Below, in pieces: positions 7,171-16,509 of a DNA stretch of 64,000 bases (positions within the stretch are counted from its first letter, which is position 1; every line of letters starts with the position of its first letter). The notes under the pieces are model-generated. The model saw only the letters and a program-made list of their open reading frames with translations. It was not told the DNA's origin and made no database searches. This stretch comes from Pseudonocardiaceae bacterium. GTDB lineage: Bacteria; Actinomycetota; Actinomycetes; Mycobacteriales; Pseudonocardiaceae. Position numbers and translations under genes: made by a program. The stretch lies in the NCBI GenBank assembly GCA_009377865.1, contig WHTH01000005.1, forward strand, positions 1 through 64,000. The letters run 5' to 3'.

Positions 7171-8351
7171 ACGACTGGACCGACCGGGCGGCCACGCTCG
7201 CCGACGAGCTGATCGCGGCCGGAAAGCTGCACTACCCGGAGTGGGTCGCCGCGGTCCGCGCGATCCCCCGCCACGAGCTGGTGCCCGTCTTCTACGAGCA
7301 AGACCCCGTCACCGGCGACTGGCTGACCCGCGACGCGACCGACCCCGCATGGCACGACCGCATCTACTCCAACCGCGCACTGTTCACCAAGATCGGAGAG
7401 GCCACCGGCTCGTGGGGCAGGGCAGTGGTGGGGCTGTCGTCGACCAGCACCCCGGGACTGATGACCCGCATGCTGGAGGCACTCGACGTCCACGACGGGC
7501 ACGACGTGCTGGAGATCGGGACCGGTACCGGCTACAACGCCGCGCTGCTGGCCCACCGGCTCGGCGACACCCACGTGTTCTCCGTCGACATCGACGGCGA
7601 CCTGGTCGAACTCGCCCGCCACCGGCTCGGGGGCATCGGATACCGGCCCATCGTGGTCGCCGCCGACGGCGCACGGGGGCTGCCCGAACACGCTCCCTAC
7701 CACCGCGTCATCGCCACCTGCTCCGTGTCCGCCATCCCCCGAGCCTGGCTCGAACAGACCCGCATCGGCGGGCTGATCCTCGCCGACGTCAAGCTATCCG
7801 TCCACGCCGGCAACCTCGTCCTGCTGAGACGCCACGCCGACCGCGTCGAAGGCCGTTTCGACCGCAACTGGGCCGGGTTCATGTCACTGCGCCGGGAAGT
7901 TGCCCGAGCGGCGTCGCCCGTCGACGCCGGTGAGCCCGTCGCTCGTGACCGGCACGAAGCAGTGCTGCGTACCACCGACGTCGACACGCTCCGTCCGTGG
8001 GACAACCTGGTTGCCTGGTTCCTCGCGCAACTGACCGTGCCGACCGAGATCGGCTACCGCCACACCCTCGACGAGCAGACCGGCCGCCCGGCCGACGTGC
8101 TCCTTACCACGGCGGACGGCTCCTGGTGTGAGATCAGCGACCGAACCGACGACGGGTTCCGCGAAGTACGGGAAGCCGGACCCACCCCGCTGTGGCGTGC
8201 CGTGGAGAACGCCCACCAACTGTGGCAACAGCTCGGCCAACCAGGCTGGGACAGGTTCGGGCTCACCGCCACCACCGACCGACAGTGGGTCTGGCTCGAC
8301 GCCCCCGACAGCGACCACACCTGGCCGCTGGATCCTCCGCCTACCCTCTGA
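7167..8351 (+). CDS. PIMT-like O-methyltransferase of the ATP-grasp peptide system
   Basis: The GTG at 7167 overlaps the ligase stop by four bases and has AAGGAG just upstream; the product is 394 residues. The first half is a protein L-isoaspartate methyltransferase fold: the SAM motif VLEIGTGTGYNAALLA at about 114-129, an acidic ribose-binding strand (VFSVDIDGDLVELAR) and a GLSSTSTPGLMTRML substrate loop. Residues about 220-394 are an extra C-terminal domain, as in PIMT homologues of fuscimiditide-type clusters. Those enzymes methylate one Asp of the crosslinked peptide, which then cyclises to aspartimide. The precursor contains a fitting Asp91-Gly92. No transporter or protease gene follows. 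Confidence 0.87.
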   Translation: MNDWTDRAATLADELIAAGKLHYPEWVAAVRAIPRHELVPVFYEQDPVTGDWLTRDATDPAWHDRIYSNRALFTKIGEATGSWGRAVVGLSSTSTPGLMTRMLEALDVHDGHDVLEIGTGTGYNAALLAHRLGDTHVFSVDIDGDLVELARHRLGGIGYRPIVVAADGARGLPEHAPYHRVIATCSVSAIPRAWLEQTRIGGLILADVKLSVHAGNLVLLRRHADRVEGRFDRNWAGFMSLRREVARAASPVDAGEPVARDRHEAVLRTTDVDTLRPWDNLVAWFLAQLTVPTEIGYRHTLDEQTGRPADVLLTTADGSWCEISDRTDDGFREVREAGPTPLWRAVENAHQLWQQLGQPGWDRFGLTATTDRQWVWLDAPDSDHTWPLDPPPTL

Positions 8352-8385
8352 CGACTCCTCTGTTCGTGGGACAGGCGCGGTTCGG

Positions 8386-8949
8386 TCATCCGTCGGCGAG
8401 GACAGGATCGGCGTTGCGGCGAAGCGCGAGCCGGGTGAGCGCCGGGACCGTGTCGACGTCGGTCGGCAGCGCGTCCACCGGCCACCAGCTCAGGGCGATC
8501 GACTCGGTGCTGCGGACCGGGATGTCGCCCGCCGGCGCGCGAACCAGGAACCGCACGTCGAAGTGGCGGGTCGGCACGCCGAGCGAGCAGGTGATCGGGT
8601 GCACGTCGAGATGGAGCGGCTCGGGCTCGATCACCAGCCCGTCGATGCCCGACTCCTCGGTGGCCTCCCGCAGCGCGGCGGACGCCAACCCGGTGTCGCC
8701 GTCCTCGCAATGCCCGCCCAGCTGCACCCAGCGCCCGACCTTGGGGTGCAGCGTGAGCAACACGTGGGTGCCGTCATCCGAGAGCACCAGCGCCGAGGCC
8801 GTGACGTGACCCGGCACGCAGGACCGGGAGCAGCCGTCGGGCCGGGCGGCGAGGAAGCCGAGGAAGGCGTGCGCCAGCGCGCGCTGTGCCTCATCGACCG
8901 GCCGCCAGCCGGACAGCAACCGGACGGCGTCGTCGTGCACCGGCCTCAC
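8386..8949 (-). CDS. NUDIX hydrolase
   Basis: The GTG at 8949 overlaps the fbiB stop, giving a 187-residue protein. The NUDIX box is clear: [24 protein letters not shown]. The core REATEESG is intact, but the first acidic position of the box is Asp instead of Glu. NUDIX enzymes cleave nucleoside diphosphates linked to another group; the substrate here is unknown. The coupling to fbiB is conserved in actinobacteria and suggests a housekeeping or cofactor-related role, which is inference. The longer open frame to 9198 is antisense-like, Arg-rich and rejected as N-terminal sequence. Confidence 0.85.
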   Translation of the reverse strand: MRPVHDDAVRLLSGWRPVDEAQRALAHAFLGFLAARPDGCSRSCVPGHVTASALVLSDDGTHVLLTLHPKVGRWVQLGGHCEDGDTGLASAALREATEESGIDGLVIEPEPLHLDVHPITCSLGVPTRHFDVRFLVRAPAGDIPVRSTESIALSWWPVDALPTDVDTVPALTRLALRRNADPVLADG

Positions 8950-10322
8950 CGCAGCACCAGCCCGTCGTCGGGATCGCGCGGCGGGCGGGGCGGCCGGCGG
9001 TCGGACGGGTGGCCGACGGCGACCGCGCCGAGCGGCCGCCACCCGCCGGGCAGCTCGAGCTCGGCGCGCACCACGTCCGGGCAGAACAGCGTGGAGCCGA
9101 TCCAGCAGGAGCCGAGGCCCTCGACGGCGAGCGCGACCAGCAACCCCTGCACGGCGGCACCTGCGGCGACGGTGAACATGTCCCGCTCGGCGTCGCACCG
9201 CCGGGCATCGGGGTAGTCGTGCACCCCGTCGGGCACCGCAACGGGGACCAGCACTTCGGGCGCGCTGCGCAGCAGGTCACCGCGAGCCACCCGGCGCTCG
9301 ACCGCCTCGGCTGCGAACCCGTCGGCGTACAGGTCGTCGCGCCAGGCAGCGCCCATCGCGTCGAGCAACCGGGTGCGGCGGACCGGGTCGCGCAACCACA
9401 CGAAGCGCACCGGCCGGGTGTGGTGCGGCGCGGGCGCGGTCAGCGCGACGCCGACCGCGCGGCGCAGCGCCGCCGGGTCCACGGGGTCGGGCGCGAAGGA
9501 GCGCACCGAGCGGCGCAGCAGCAGGGCTTGGCGCCGGCCCTGCTCGATCGCGTCGTCGGTGCCGAGCCGGAACAGGTCCTCGTCGACCGGGCGGACGAGG
9601 TCGGCGGCGCGGGATCCGTCATCGCGGCGGGGCAGCCCGCGCAGCACGGCCACCGGCACCCCGGCCAGCTTGCCCTTGACCAGGTCGGCGGCCGCGGCGA
9701 CCTCGTCGGCCACCGCGACCTCGGTGACCTCGAGCTCGTTGCCGTGCCCATCGTGGCTGCCCGCGTAGCGGTGCAGCACCTGCAGCCCGGCCGAGCCGAT
9801 CGCCGCGTCGGTCTGCCCGAGCCGCCAGGTCCTGCCCATCGTGTCGGTGACCACCACGGCGACGTCGACACCGAATGCAGCCGCCAGCACCGCCCGCAGC
9901 TGCGCGGCGCTGGCGTCTGGGTCCTCGGGCAGCAGGGCCACCTCGTCGAGTGCCACATTGGACTCGTCCACTCCGGACGCGGCCTGCACGATTCCCAGCG
10001 TGTTCTGCGTGATCAGGGTTCGCCCGCGCCGGGCCAGCACCCGCTGCGCCTCCGACTCGACGAGTTTGCGCCGCGCGGCATCGCGCGCTTCGGGTTCTGG
10101 AGGGACCCCGATCAGGCGGCCCTCCACCTTGGACACGATCTTGCTGGTGACAACCACGACATCGCCGTCGGTCAGCCACGGGGCGACGTCGGCCAGTGCT
10201 GCAGCCAGGTCGTCGCCCGGGCGGAACTCGGGCAGCCCGGTCACCGGTATGATTCGGATCTCGCCGCCAGCACCGTGATCGGCGTTGTCGCTCGACCCTG
10301 CAAGCAGGTCTTCGGTGGTCAC
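8946..10322 (-). CDS. fbiB: Coenzyme F420:L-glutamate ligase / dehydro-F420 reductase FbiB
   Basis: FbiB finishes coenzyme F420. The N-terminal ligase domain adds gamma-linked glutamates, and the C-terminal FMN-binding nitroreductase-like domain reduces dehydro-F420. The N-terminal domain (about 20-245) carries [17 protein letters not shown] and [17 protein letters not shown], hallmark stretches of the CofE-type ligase. From about 265 the nitroreductase fold begins with [13 protein letters not shown], and [12 protein letters not shown] lies near the end. The length of 458 residues matches mycobacterial FbiB. The GTG start overlaps the fbiA stop by GTGA and its own stop overlaps the NUDIX gene, so the three genes form one translation-coupled operon on the minus strand. 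Confidence 0.95.
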   Translation of the reverse strand: MTTEDLLAGSSDNADHGAGGEIRIIPVTGLPEFRPGDDLAAALADVAPWLTDGDVVVVTSKIVSKVEGRLIGVPPEPEARDAARRKLVESEAQRVLARRGRTLITQNTLGIVQAASGVDESNVALDEVALLPEDPDASAAQLRAVLAAAFGVDVAVVVTDTMGRTWRLGQTDAAIGSAGLQVLHRYAGSHDGHGNELEVTEVAVADEVAAAADLVKGKLAGVPVAVLRGLPRRDDGSRAADLVRPVDEDLFRLGTDDAIEQGRRQALLLRRSVRSFAPDPVDPAALRRAVGVALTAPAPHHTRPVRFVWLRDPVRRTRLLDAMGAAWRDDLYADGFAAEAVERRVARGDLLRSAPEVLVPVAVPDGVHDYPDARRCDAERDMFTVAAGAAVQGLLVALAVEGLGSCWIGSTLFCPDVVRAELELPGGWRPLGAVAVGHPSDRRPPRPPRDPDDGLVLR

Positions 10323-11308
10323 GCGGTCACGCCCGCGAGGTCGAACGCCGCCCGAGCCATCCCGGCCGTCGCGTCCACATCGGACATCAGCAGCGGCACG
10401 GTGCGGACCTCGGCTCCCGGCACCGTCGCGGCGTCACCGGAGTGCACCAGCCAGCCGTCCAGGATCCCGCCGGCGCGGCGCGCACCGTAGTGCCTGCCGA
10501 TCGCGCCGGCCTCGCGGTGCACCCCGATCGCTGCCAGGCACACCTCGGCCATCCCGCGCACCGCGCGGCCGGCGATGATGGGGGACAGCCCCACGACGGG
10601 TGCCGTGGTGTCGCGCAACGCGTGCCGGATGCCGGGCACCGCCAGGATCGTGCTGATCGACACGACCGGATTGGACGGCGCGAGCAGCACGGCGTCGGCC
10701 CCCCGGATCGCGTCGAGCACGCCGCTGGCGGGCTCGGCCTCGTCGGCGCCGATCGGGACGAACGCCTGGGCGGGCAATGCGGCGCGGTGGCGCACCCACC
10801 ACTCCTGGAAGTGCATCGCCCGGCGGCCCGCTTCGTCCTCGACGATGACGTGGGTCTCGCAGCGGTCGTCGGTCGCCGGCAGCAGCCGCACCCCGGGACG
10901 CCAGCGGTCGCACAACGCGGTGGTGACCGCCGACAGCGGGTAGCCCGCCCGCAGCATCCGGCTACGAACGAGGTGGGTGGCGAGATCGCGGTCGCCGAGC
11001 CCGAACCAGGTGGGCTCGGCGCCGTAGCCGGCCAGCTCCTCGGACACCGTCCAGGTCTCGCCGACCCGTCCCCAACCCCGGTCGGTGTCGATCCCGCCGC
11101 CGAGGGTGTACATGCAGGTATCGAGGTCAGGGCACACCCGCATGCCGTGCAGCCAGATGTCGTCGCCGGTGTTCACCACCGCGGTGATCTCGTGATCGTC
11201 GGCCCCCGCATCGGTTGCCTCGCCAACGGCGGGAAGGTTCAGCGCGGCCTTGACCCCGAGCAGGAACCGAGCGCCACCGACGCCCCCGACCAGTACAACC
11301 ACCTTCAC
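10319..11308 (-). CDS. fbiA: F420 biosynthesis 2-phospholactate/phosphoenolpyruvyl transferase FbiA
   Basis: FbiA transfers the phosphoenolpyruvyl (or phospholactyl) group onto the deazaflavin Fo, making (dehydro-)F420-0. I choose GTG at 11308 because it directly precedes [18 protein letters not shown], the nucleotide-binding N-terminus typical of the family; longer frames add only unrelated residues. The 329-residue length is normal. The sequence contains [19 protein letters not shown] and [12 protein letters not shown], characteristic substrate-site segments. It is the first gene of the fbiA-fbiB-NUDIX operon. The upstream gap to the peptidase gene holds an inverted repeat at 11331-11382. 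Confidence 0.95.
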   Translation of the reverse strand: MKVVVLVGGVGGARFLLGVKAALNLPAVGEATDAGADDHEITAVVNTGDDIWLHGMRVCPDLDTCMYTLGGGIDTDRGWGRVGETWTVSEELAGYGAEPTWFGLGDRDLATHLVRSRMLRAGYPLSAVTTALCDRWRPGVRLLPATDDRCETHVIVEDEAGRRAMHFQEWWVRHRAALPAQAFVPIGADEAEPASGVLDAIRGADAVLLAPSNPVVSISTILAVPGIRHALRDTTAPVVGLSPIIAGRAVRGMAEVCLAAIGVHREAGAIGRHYGARRAGGILDGWLVHSGDAATVPGAEVRTVPLLMSDVDATAGMARAAFDLAGVTA

Positions 11309-11330
11309 GGCCGTCAACGCTATCGCGGGT

Positions 11331-11382
11331 CGTGAGTGGCGATGCGAGTGATAGCTCGTTCCCATCAGCAGAGCCACTCACG
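11331..11382. repeat. Dispersed inverted repeat with CGTGAGTGGC ends
   Basis: CGTGAGTGGC at 11331-11340 is matched by its exact complement GCCACTCACG at 11373-11382, with a 32-base loop. It lies between fbiA and the M50 peptidase gene. The same CGTGAGTGG boundary recurs at 25309-25352 in a longer perfect hairpin, so this looks like a member of a dispersed intergenic repeat family and not a simple terminator. Confidence 0.7.
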
Positions 11383-11388
11383 AGCGCG

Positions 11389-12138
11389 CTAGCGCCAGAA
11401 GAGGAACTCCCGCAGCCCCGCGTCGGCGGCGTCGATGTTCCCACCGACCGACTGGAAGGCCAGCCCGGTGACGCCGAACAGCACGCCCGCTGCGCCCGGG
11501 ATGCCGACGATGATCGCGAACAGCGCCAGCGGTGCGAACGGCCGGACGGTGGCGGCGAACCGGCGCGGCTGTGCGGACAGGTAAGGCTCGAGCGCCCCGA
11601 ATCCGTCGAGCCCCGGGATCGGCAGGATGTTGAGCACGAACGCCAGCAGCTGCACCAGCGCGAGGTAGGACAGCCCGATGGCCAGCCCGGTCGGCAACGC
11701 CCCGGACCCGACCGCGGCCACCAGCAGGATGCCGATCGCGAGGTTGCACAGCGGGCCCGCCAGCGACATCGCCGACTCCACCCCGCGCGAGCGCAGCGCC
11801 CCCCGTTCGATGAACACCGCGCCGCCCGGCAGCGGGATACCGCCAGCCGCCAGCAGCAGCAGCGGCAGCAGCAGCGACAGCACCGGATCGGTGTAGCGGC
11901 GGATGTCGAGCGTGAGGTAGCCCTTGGCGCGTACCGAGCGGTCGCCGCCGCGGTAGGCCACCAGTGCGTGCCCGAACTCGTGCACGCACAGCGATGCGGC
12001 CCAGCCTCCCAGCACGAGCAGCACGATGCCGCCGGTACGCACCGGGCCGGGCGCCGCGACGGCCAGCGTCCCACCCACGCCGGTGGCCGCGAGCAGCAGC
12101 AGGAACAGCGGGCTGGGGGCGAGGTCGGTCCGTGCCAC
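11389..12138 (-). CDS. M50-family site-2-type membrane metalloprotease
   Basis: I start this protein at GTG 12138 (249 residues), because upstream codons have no membrane or protease character. It has an early membrane helix, then the zinc motif CVHEFGHALVAY (HEFGH with catalytic Glu) in the second helix. A later NILPIPGLDGFGAL supplies the conserved Asp ligand of M50/S2P-like enzymes (the N-x-x-P-x-x-x-LDG motif). Such enzymes cut peptide bonds inside membranes, for example in anti-sigma factors. It stands alone on the minus strand between fbiA and the divergent whiB2 gene, as in related actinobacteria. The substrate is unknown. Confidence 0.88.
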   Translation of the reverse strand: MARTDLAPSPLFLLLLAATGVGGTLAVAAPGPVRTGGIVLLVLGGWAASLCVHEFGHALVAYRGGDRSVRAKGYLTLDIRRYTDPVLSLLLPLLLLAAGGIPLPGGAVFIERGALRSRGVESAMSLAGPLCNLAIGILLVAAVGSGALPTGLAIGLSYLALVQLLAFVLNILPIPGLDGFGALEPYLSAQPRRFAATVRPFAPLALFAIIVGIPGAAGVLFGVTGLAFQSVGGNIDAADAGLREFLFWR

Positions 12139-12359
12139 CGGGGCAGTCTGGCAGCGGTGCACGCCGCAGCCGGCGCCAGCAACGATGTCGTTCGCGACAC
12201 GCCCGGGATCCCGACGCGCGACAAATGAGGCCTCGGATGTGCCCGAGATGTTGCGCGTCACGAGTGACACGAGTGTAATCACAGGGGTGTCATTCCTCGG
12301 GGCACGACTCGGGGGAACCCGCCAACTGGGATTCCAGATCGGCGAGGAGGCAGACCGGC

Positions 12360-12701
12360 ATGGACGAGATGAACACGGGCGAGGTGGCCGACCGGAGTGT
12401 GAGCGGCATGTACCTGGCAACCGCGTACGACGAGGCTGGGTCCGATGCAGCGTTCGCCGAGCTGTTCGGCAGCGAACCGGATGAGCAGGAGTGGCAGGAG
12501 CGGGCGCTGTGCGCCCAGACGGATCCCGAGGCGTTCTTCCCGGAAAAGGGTGGCTCGACCCGGGAGGCGAAGCGGATCTGCGCGGGTTGCGAGGTACGGT
12601 CCGAGTGCCTGGAGTACGCGCTGGCGCATGACGAGCGGTTCGGGATCTGGGGCGGGCTGTCGGAACGGGAGCGCCGACGGCTCAAGCGCCGGGCAGTGTG
12701 A
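12360..12701 (+). CDS. whiB2: WhiB-family iron-sulfur regulator, WhiB2/WhmD-type
   Basis: This 113-residue WhiB protein has the four cluster cysteines (ERALCAQTD, then CAGCEVRSEC), the GIWGG turn and a basic tail (ERERRRLKRRAV) that contacts DNA. WhiB proteins bind a [4Fe-4S] cluster and act with the primary sigma factor; the WhiB2/WhmD branch is needed for septation and division. Assignment to that branch rests on position: fbiA/fbiB on one side and DUF3499-manB on the other, as around mycobacterial whiB2. The acidic N-terminal extension (about 50 residues) also fits. ATG 12360 has a GAGG-type site upstream; an internal ATG at 12369 is possible. Confidence 0.9.
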   Translation: MDEMNTGEVADRSVSGMYLATAYDEAGSDAAFAELFGSEPDEQEWQERALCAQTDPEAFFPEKGGSTREAKRICAGCEVRSECLEYALAHDERFGIWGGLSERERRRLKRRAV

Positions 12702-12788
12702 GGAGGCTGTACCGGCCTGTCGCAGTGGCGTCATGATGTGGACGTACGGTGGTGCTCCATATCACCTACGGGCCGACGGGAGGTGTCA

Positions 12789-15700
12789 GTGGCGCGCAGC
12801 TCGCCGAGGGCTGGTTCAACCAAGCCTGCCACTGCGCAGCTGGCCGCCGTCCTCGGGGTGCTCGTCTGCCACGACGGCGCGCGATGGCTGGAGGAGGCGC
12901 TGGCCGCGCTGCGGGAGCTCACCGCCCGGCCCCAGTACCTGATCGCCGTCGACACGGGTTCGGTCGACTCCACTGCGGAACTGCTCGCCGCGGCGGACGA
13001 CGTGCTCGACGAGGTGCTCACGCTGCCACGGGACAGCGGGTTCGGCGCCGCGGTCGCGGCTGCGGTCGAGCGCGGCGAGCAGCGCTGGGGCGACCCCGGA
13101 CGCTGGGTGTGGTTGTTGCACGACGACTGCGCACCCGAGCCGGGTTGCCTGGAAGCGCTGCTGTCGGTCGCCGAGGCGTCCCCGTCGGCGGCGCTGCTCG
13201 GGCCGCTGGCGCTGGACTGGGAGGATCCGCGGCTGGTCGTCGAGGCGGGTCTGTCCACCGACGCGGCAGGCCACCGCCAGACCGGTATCGATGCGGCCGA
13301 GCTGGACTCCGGCCAGTTCCGTCTCAACACCGAGGTCCTCGCGGTGTCGTCGGCGGGCGCGCTGATCCGGCGTGACGTGTGGACTGCGCTCGGCGGCTAC
13401 GACCCGGCACTGCCACTGCTGCGCGACGACCTCGACTTCGGCTGGCGAGTCAACCGTGCCGATCACCTGGTGCTGTGCGTGCCCGCCGCCCGGCTTCGTC
13501 ATGCCGCCGCGCTGGCGGGCGGCTACCGCGAGCTCGACGCGGTGCCCGCCGGTCGCCGCCGCGCGGCGGACCGGGCACACGGGCTGCGGACCTACCTGGT
13601 CAACTGCTCGACAGCGGCCTTCGTCGTCGGGCTGCCCAGGCTGGTGCTGCTCGGGCTACTGCGCGCGATCGGGTTGCTGCTCGTGCTGCGCACCGGCGCG
13701 GCGCGGGCCGAGCTCGCCGCGCTCAGCTACCTGAGCCGCGGCCGGGGGGGATTGCGGGCAGCGCGGCGTCGCCGCCGTAGCACCGCGCCGTCGCGCGGCG
13801 TGCGAAGTCTGCTCACCAGCCGGCTGACCCGGCTGCGCAATGCCGTCCGCGCGGGTCTGGCGGGTCTGGTCCGCCGCCGGGTGCAGGCCGACGCCGAGCT
13901 GGGCCGGTTGGGGTCGGGCCGGTCGACGTTGGGTCGGCTACCCGAGCCCGGGCCGCAACAGGCCGAGATGCCACCGGCCGACGAGGTCGGGCCCGACACC
14001 CTGCCGGCCGATGCATCGCCCCGGCGGCCGGCCGAGATCGTCACCCAGCGCTACGCCGGGCTGCGGCGGTCGCGCCAGGCGGTGGCCGTCCCGGTTGCTG
14101 GGAAGTCCGAGGACTCTGCAGCCTCCGATGACCCGGCGGACACCGCCGGCAGTCGCCCGCAGCCGTCCCCGCTGCCCCGCGACGGCTCTGCCGTGACAGG
14201 TGCGACGCAGCGCGCGGGGCGGCTGGTCATGGTCGACGTGAGCCCGGCGCGGTTGCTCCGGGAGGTGGTACTCGCCCCCGCCGTGCTGCTGGTGGCGGCG
14301 ACGGCGGTGCTCGCGGTCCTGATGAACCGGGGCCGGCTCGGGCTCGAGCTGGCAGGCGGACGGCTGCTGCCGCCCGAGGGGCTCGGCGCGACCTGGGCGT
14401 CCTACCTTGCCGAATGGCATCCGGTGGGCGGTGGCAGCGCCGCTCCGGCCCCCACTGCGCTGGCCGTGCTCGGCGTGCTCGGTGCGCCGGTCGGCTCGCC
14501 CCGTGTCGTGGTGTCGCTGCTGCTACTCGCGGCGCTGCCGCTGGCGGCGCTCTCGGCCTACCTGGCGACCCGTTCGGTGCCGGTCACCCGCGCGGCACGG
14601 GCGCTGGTCGCGGCGGGCTACGCACTGCTCCCGGTGGGCACCGCTGCGGTCGCGCAGGGACGGCTGGACGTGGTGGTTGCGCACGTCGCGCTGCCGCTGG
14701 TGCTGGCAGGAACCGTCGCCGTGTTGCGAAGCCGCGGTGATGGCCGCAGCGGTGATGGCCTGCGCGGCGACGGCCGCAGCGGTGCGTGGCTGCCGACGGT
14801 CGGCGCCACCGCGCTGGGGCTGGCCGTGATCGGTGCTTTCGTCCCCGCGCTGCTGCTGCTGGTGCTCGCGGCCGCGGTCATCGGCTTCGTGCTCATGCCC
14901 GCGAACCGCGCGACGCTGGGCAAGCGCACCGCCGGCTTGTTCGCCCTCGCGCTGCTCCCGCTCGGGCTGCTGCTGCCATGGCCGGCCGTCGTCGTGCAGC
15001 GGCCCGAGGTGCTGATCCACGGCACCGGTGCGGCGGTACCCGAGCAGTGGCCGGGCTGGACTGCGTTGCTGGCGCTGGACCCGGGCGGGCCGGGTGCCGC
15101 GCCGTGGGTCGGTGTGGTGCTGGTCGTCGCGGCACTGCTCGCGGCGCTGCTGCGCCCGCAGCGGGCGATGCTGCCCGGCCTGGGAGTCGTGCTGCTGGGG
15201 GCGGGTGCGGCAGCGGCGCTCGGATCGGTAGCGGTGCAGCCATTGGCCGGTGGCACCGCCCGACCGGGATTCGTGGGTGCCCCGCTGTTGCTCGCCGCGT
15301 GCGGGCTGCTGTGGATGGTGCTGGTGGCCTGCCGGTCGAAGCCCGCCGTACCGAGGCCCGCCGTATCGGGGCTGCGACGGGCGCTGCCCGTTGCAGCGGG
15401 TGTCGCGGTGGCGACGCTGGCTGCCGGCGCAGTGCTCACCGGTGCGGCGGGGCCGCTCGGATCCGCCTCGCGGCAGCCGGCGGCGCCGGCACTGGCTCCT
15501 GCACTGGCAACCGAGCTGGCCCGCGACGGCACCTCCGTGCTCGTCGTCGGGGACGAGGGCGATCCGGTCCGGCTCACCCGCGGCCGCACTCCCCGCTTCG
15601 GCGATGACTCCATCGCGCCGCTGCAATCGACTCTGGTACAGCTCGACCGCGTCGGCGACGTGCTGGTCGGCCGCCAGCCCGGTCAGGTCGACGCCGTGCT

Positions 15701-16289
15701 GGCCGACGTGGCCGCACTCGGCGTCGAGTTCGTCGTGCTGCCCCAGCCTGAGTCGACGCAGCCTGCGTCGACCCAGCCTGAGCCGACGCAGCCCGGGCCG
15801 GCGCAGCGGGCGCTGGCCACGGCAGGCGCACTGTCGCGCTCGGCGCCGCCGACCGCTGAGGGACGGCCGGTGCTGCGCCTGATCCGCCCCAACCCTGGAG
15901 CCGAGCTGCTCGGGCCGCAGCTGTCCGGCCAGGCCAGGACAGGGGCATCGCCGCCGGTCGGGGCCGCGCCGACCGGCGTCCCGGTGGCGGCACCGCCGCC
16001 CACGGTGGCGGCGCGGGTGGCGCCCGGTGCCGACGACCGGCTGTTGGTGCTCGCCGCCAACTACGAGCCGGGATGGCGCGCGAGCGTGGACGGTGCGCCG
16101 GCGCCGGTGCTGCGGGCGTGGGGACACCAGGTCGCGGTGGAGGTGCCCGGTCCCGGCGCCGAGGTGCGGGTGGATCGCTCGCAGGTGACCCGGACCGCGC
16201 TGCTGCTCGGGCAGGCGGCGGTTGTGCTGCTCGTCGCGGTGGCCGCGCTCCCGTCGCGCCGCTCTCGCGATACCGCCACGCCGATGTGA
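12789..16289 (+). CDS. Large family-2 glycosyltransferase fused to a membrane domain
   Basis: The GTG at 12789 has GGGAGG five bases upstream, so I prefer it to earlier in-frame codons; the product is 1166 residues. Residues about 20-270 form a GT-A glycosyltransferase: VLVCHDGARWLEEAL, IAVDTGSVDSTAELL, WLLHDDCAPEPG (acidic metal motif) and LLRDDLDFGWRV. A Pro/Arg-rich linker follows (about 330-490). After it come about ten hydrophobic segments (490-900) and a long Ala/Pro-rich soluble tail ending in a final helix. The layout suggests a cell-envelope glycosyltransferase with an export-like membrane part. The donor and acceptor are unknown. It is coupled to the small zinc protein at 16286. Confidence 0.8.
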   Translation: MARSSPRAGSTKPATAQLAAVLGVLVCHDGARWLEEALAALRELTARPQYLIAVDTGSVDSTAELLAAADDVLDEVLTLPRDSGFGAAVAAAVERGEQRWGDPGRWVWLLHDDCAPEPGCLEALLSVAEASPSAALLGPLALDWEDPRLVVEAGLSTDAAGHRQTGIDAAELDSGQFRLNTEVLAVSSAGALIRRDVWTALGGYDPALPLLRDDLDFGWRVNRADHLVLCVPAARLRHAAALAGGYRELDAVPAGRRRAADRAHGLRTYLVNCSTAAFVVGLPRLVLLGLLRAIGLLLVLRTGAARAELAALSYLSRGRGGLRAARRRRRSTAPSRGVRSLLTSRLTRLRNAVRAGLAGLVRRRVQADAELGRLGSGRSTLGRLPEPGPQQAEMPPADEVGPDTLPADASPRRPAEIVTQRYAGLRRSRQAVAVPVAGKSEDSAASDDPADTAGSRPQPSPLPRDGSAVTGATQRAGRLVMVDVSPARLLREVVLAPAVLLVAATAVLAVLMNRGRLGLELAGGRLLPPEGLGATWASYLAEWHPVGGGSAAPAPTALAVLGVLGAPVGSPRVVVSLLLLAALPLAALSAYLATRSVPVTRAARALVAAGYALLPVGTAAVAQGRLDVVVAHVALPLVLAGTVAVLRSRGDGRSGDGLRGDGRSGAWLPTVGATALGLAVIGAFVPALLLLVLAAAVIGFVLMPANRATLGKRTAGLFALALLPLGLLLPWPAVVVQRPEVLIHGTGAAVPEQWPGWTALLALDPGGPGAAPWVGVVLVVAALLAALLRPQRAMLPGLGVVLLGAGAAAALGSVAVQPLAGGTARPGFVGAPLLLAACGLLWMVLVACRSKPAVPRPAVSGLRRALPVAAGVAVATLAAGAVLTGAAGPLGSASRQPAAPALAPALATELARDGTSVLVVGDEGDPVRLTRGRTPRFGDDSIAPLQSTLVQLDRVGDVLVGRQPGQVDAVLADVAALGVEFVVLPQPESTQPASTQPEPTQPGPAQRALATAGALSRSAPPTAEGRPVLRLIRPNPGAELLGPQLSGQARTGASPPVGAAPTGVPVAAPPPTVAARVAPGADDRLLVLAANYEPGWRASVDGAPAPVLRAWGHQVAVEVPGPGAEVRVDRSQVTRTALLLGQAAVVLLVAVAALPSRRSRDTATPM

Positions 16290-16492
16290 GCGGCGACGAG
16301 GGTATGCGTACCGCCTGCCACGGCTGCCGGGGGCTGGAACGGGCGTTCGATGGTGCCGGGCAGGTCCGGCCGGTTCACACGGTCGGCCACGGGATCATCG
16401 TGCGGGAGGTTGCGCCGGGGCGGCTGGTACCGAAACAGTGCCCTGTCTGCGACGGGTCAGGTTGGTTGCCCAGCTTTCAGCCGCCGATGTGA
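16286..16492 (+). CDS. Small zinc-ribbon protein coupled to the glycosyltransferase
   Basis: A GTG at 16286 overlaps the glycosyltransferase stop by four bases and opens a 68-residue protein. It has two CxxC knuckles: TACHGCRGLERAF near the start and QCPVCDGSGWLPSF near the end, like half of a DnaJ-type zinc domain. Between them is a basic strand segment (GHGIIVREVAPGRLVPK). No enzymatic motif is present. Tight coupling suggests it helps or regulates the glycosyltransferase, or is simply co-expressed. The reading frame is well supported by the overlap and by the symmetric Cys pattern; the function is unknown. Confidence 0.65.
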   Translation: MSGDEGMRTACHGCRGLERAFDGAGQVRPVHTVGHGIIVREVAPGRLVPKQCPVCDGSGWLPSFQPPM

Positions 16493-16509
16493 GCTCCAGG
16501 AGGGCGGGC

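Noticed and set aside
8886-10490. Plus-strand 534-codon frame opposite fbiB
   Set aside because: Antisense of fbiB; composition of random high-GC code.
14523-16127. 534-codon minus-strand frame within the glycosyltransferase
   Set aside because: Arg/Gln-rich antisense frame without any recognisable domain.
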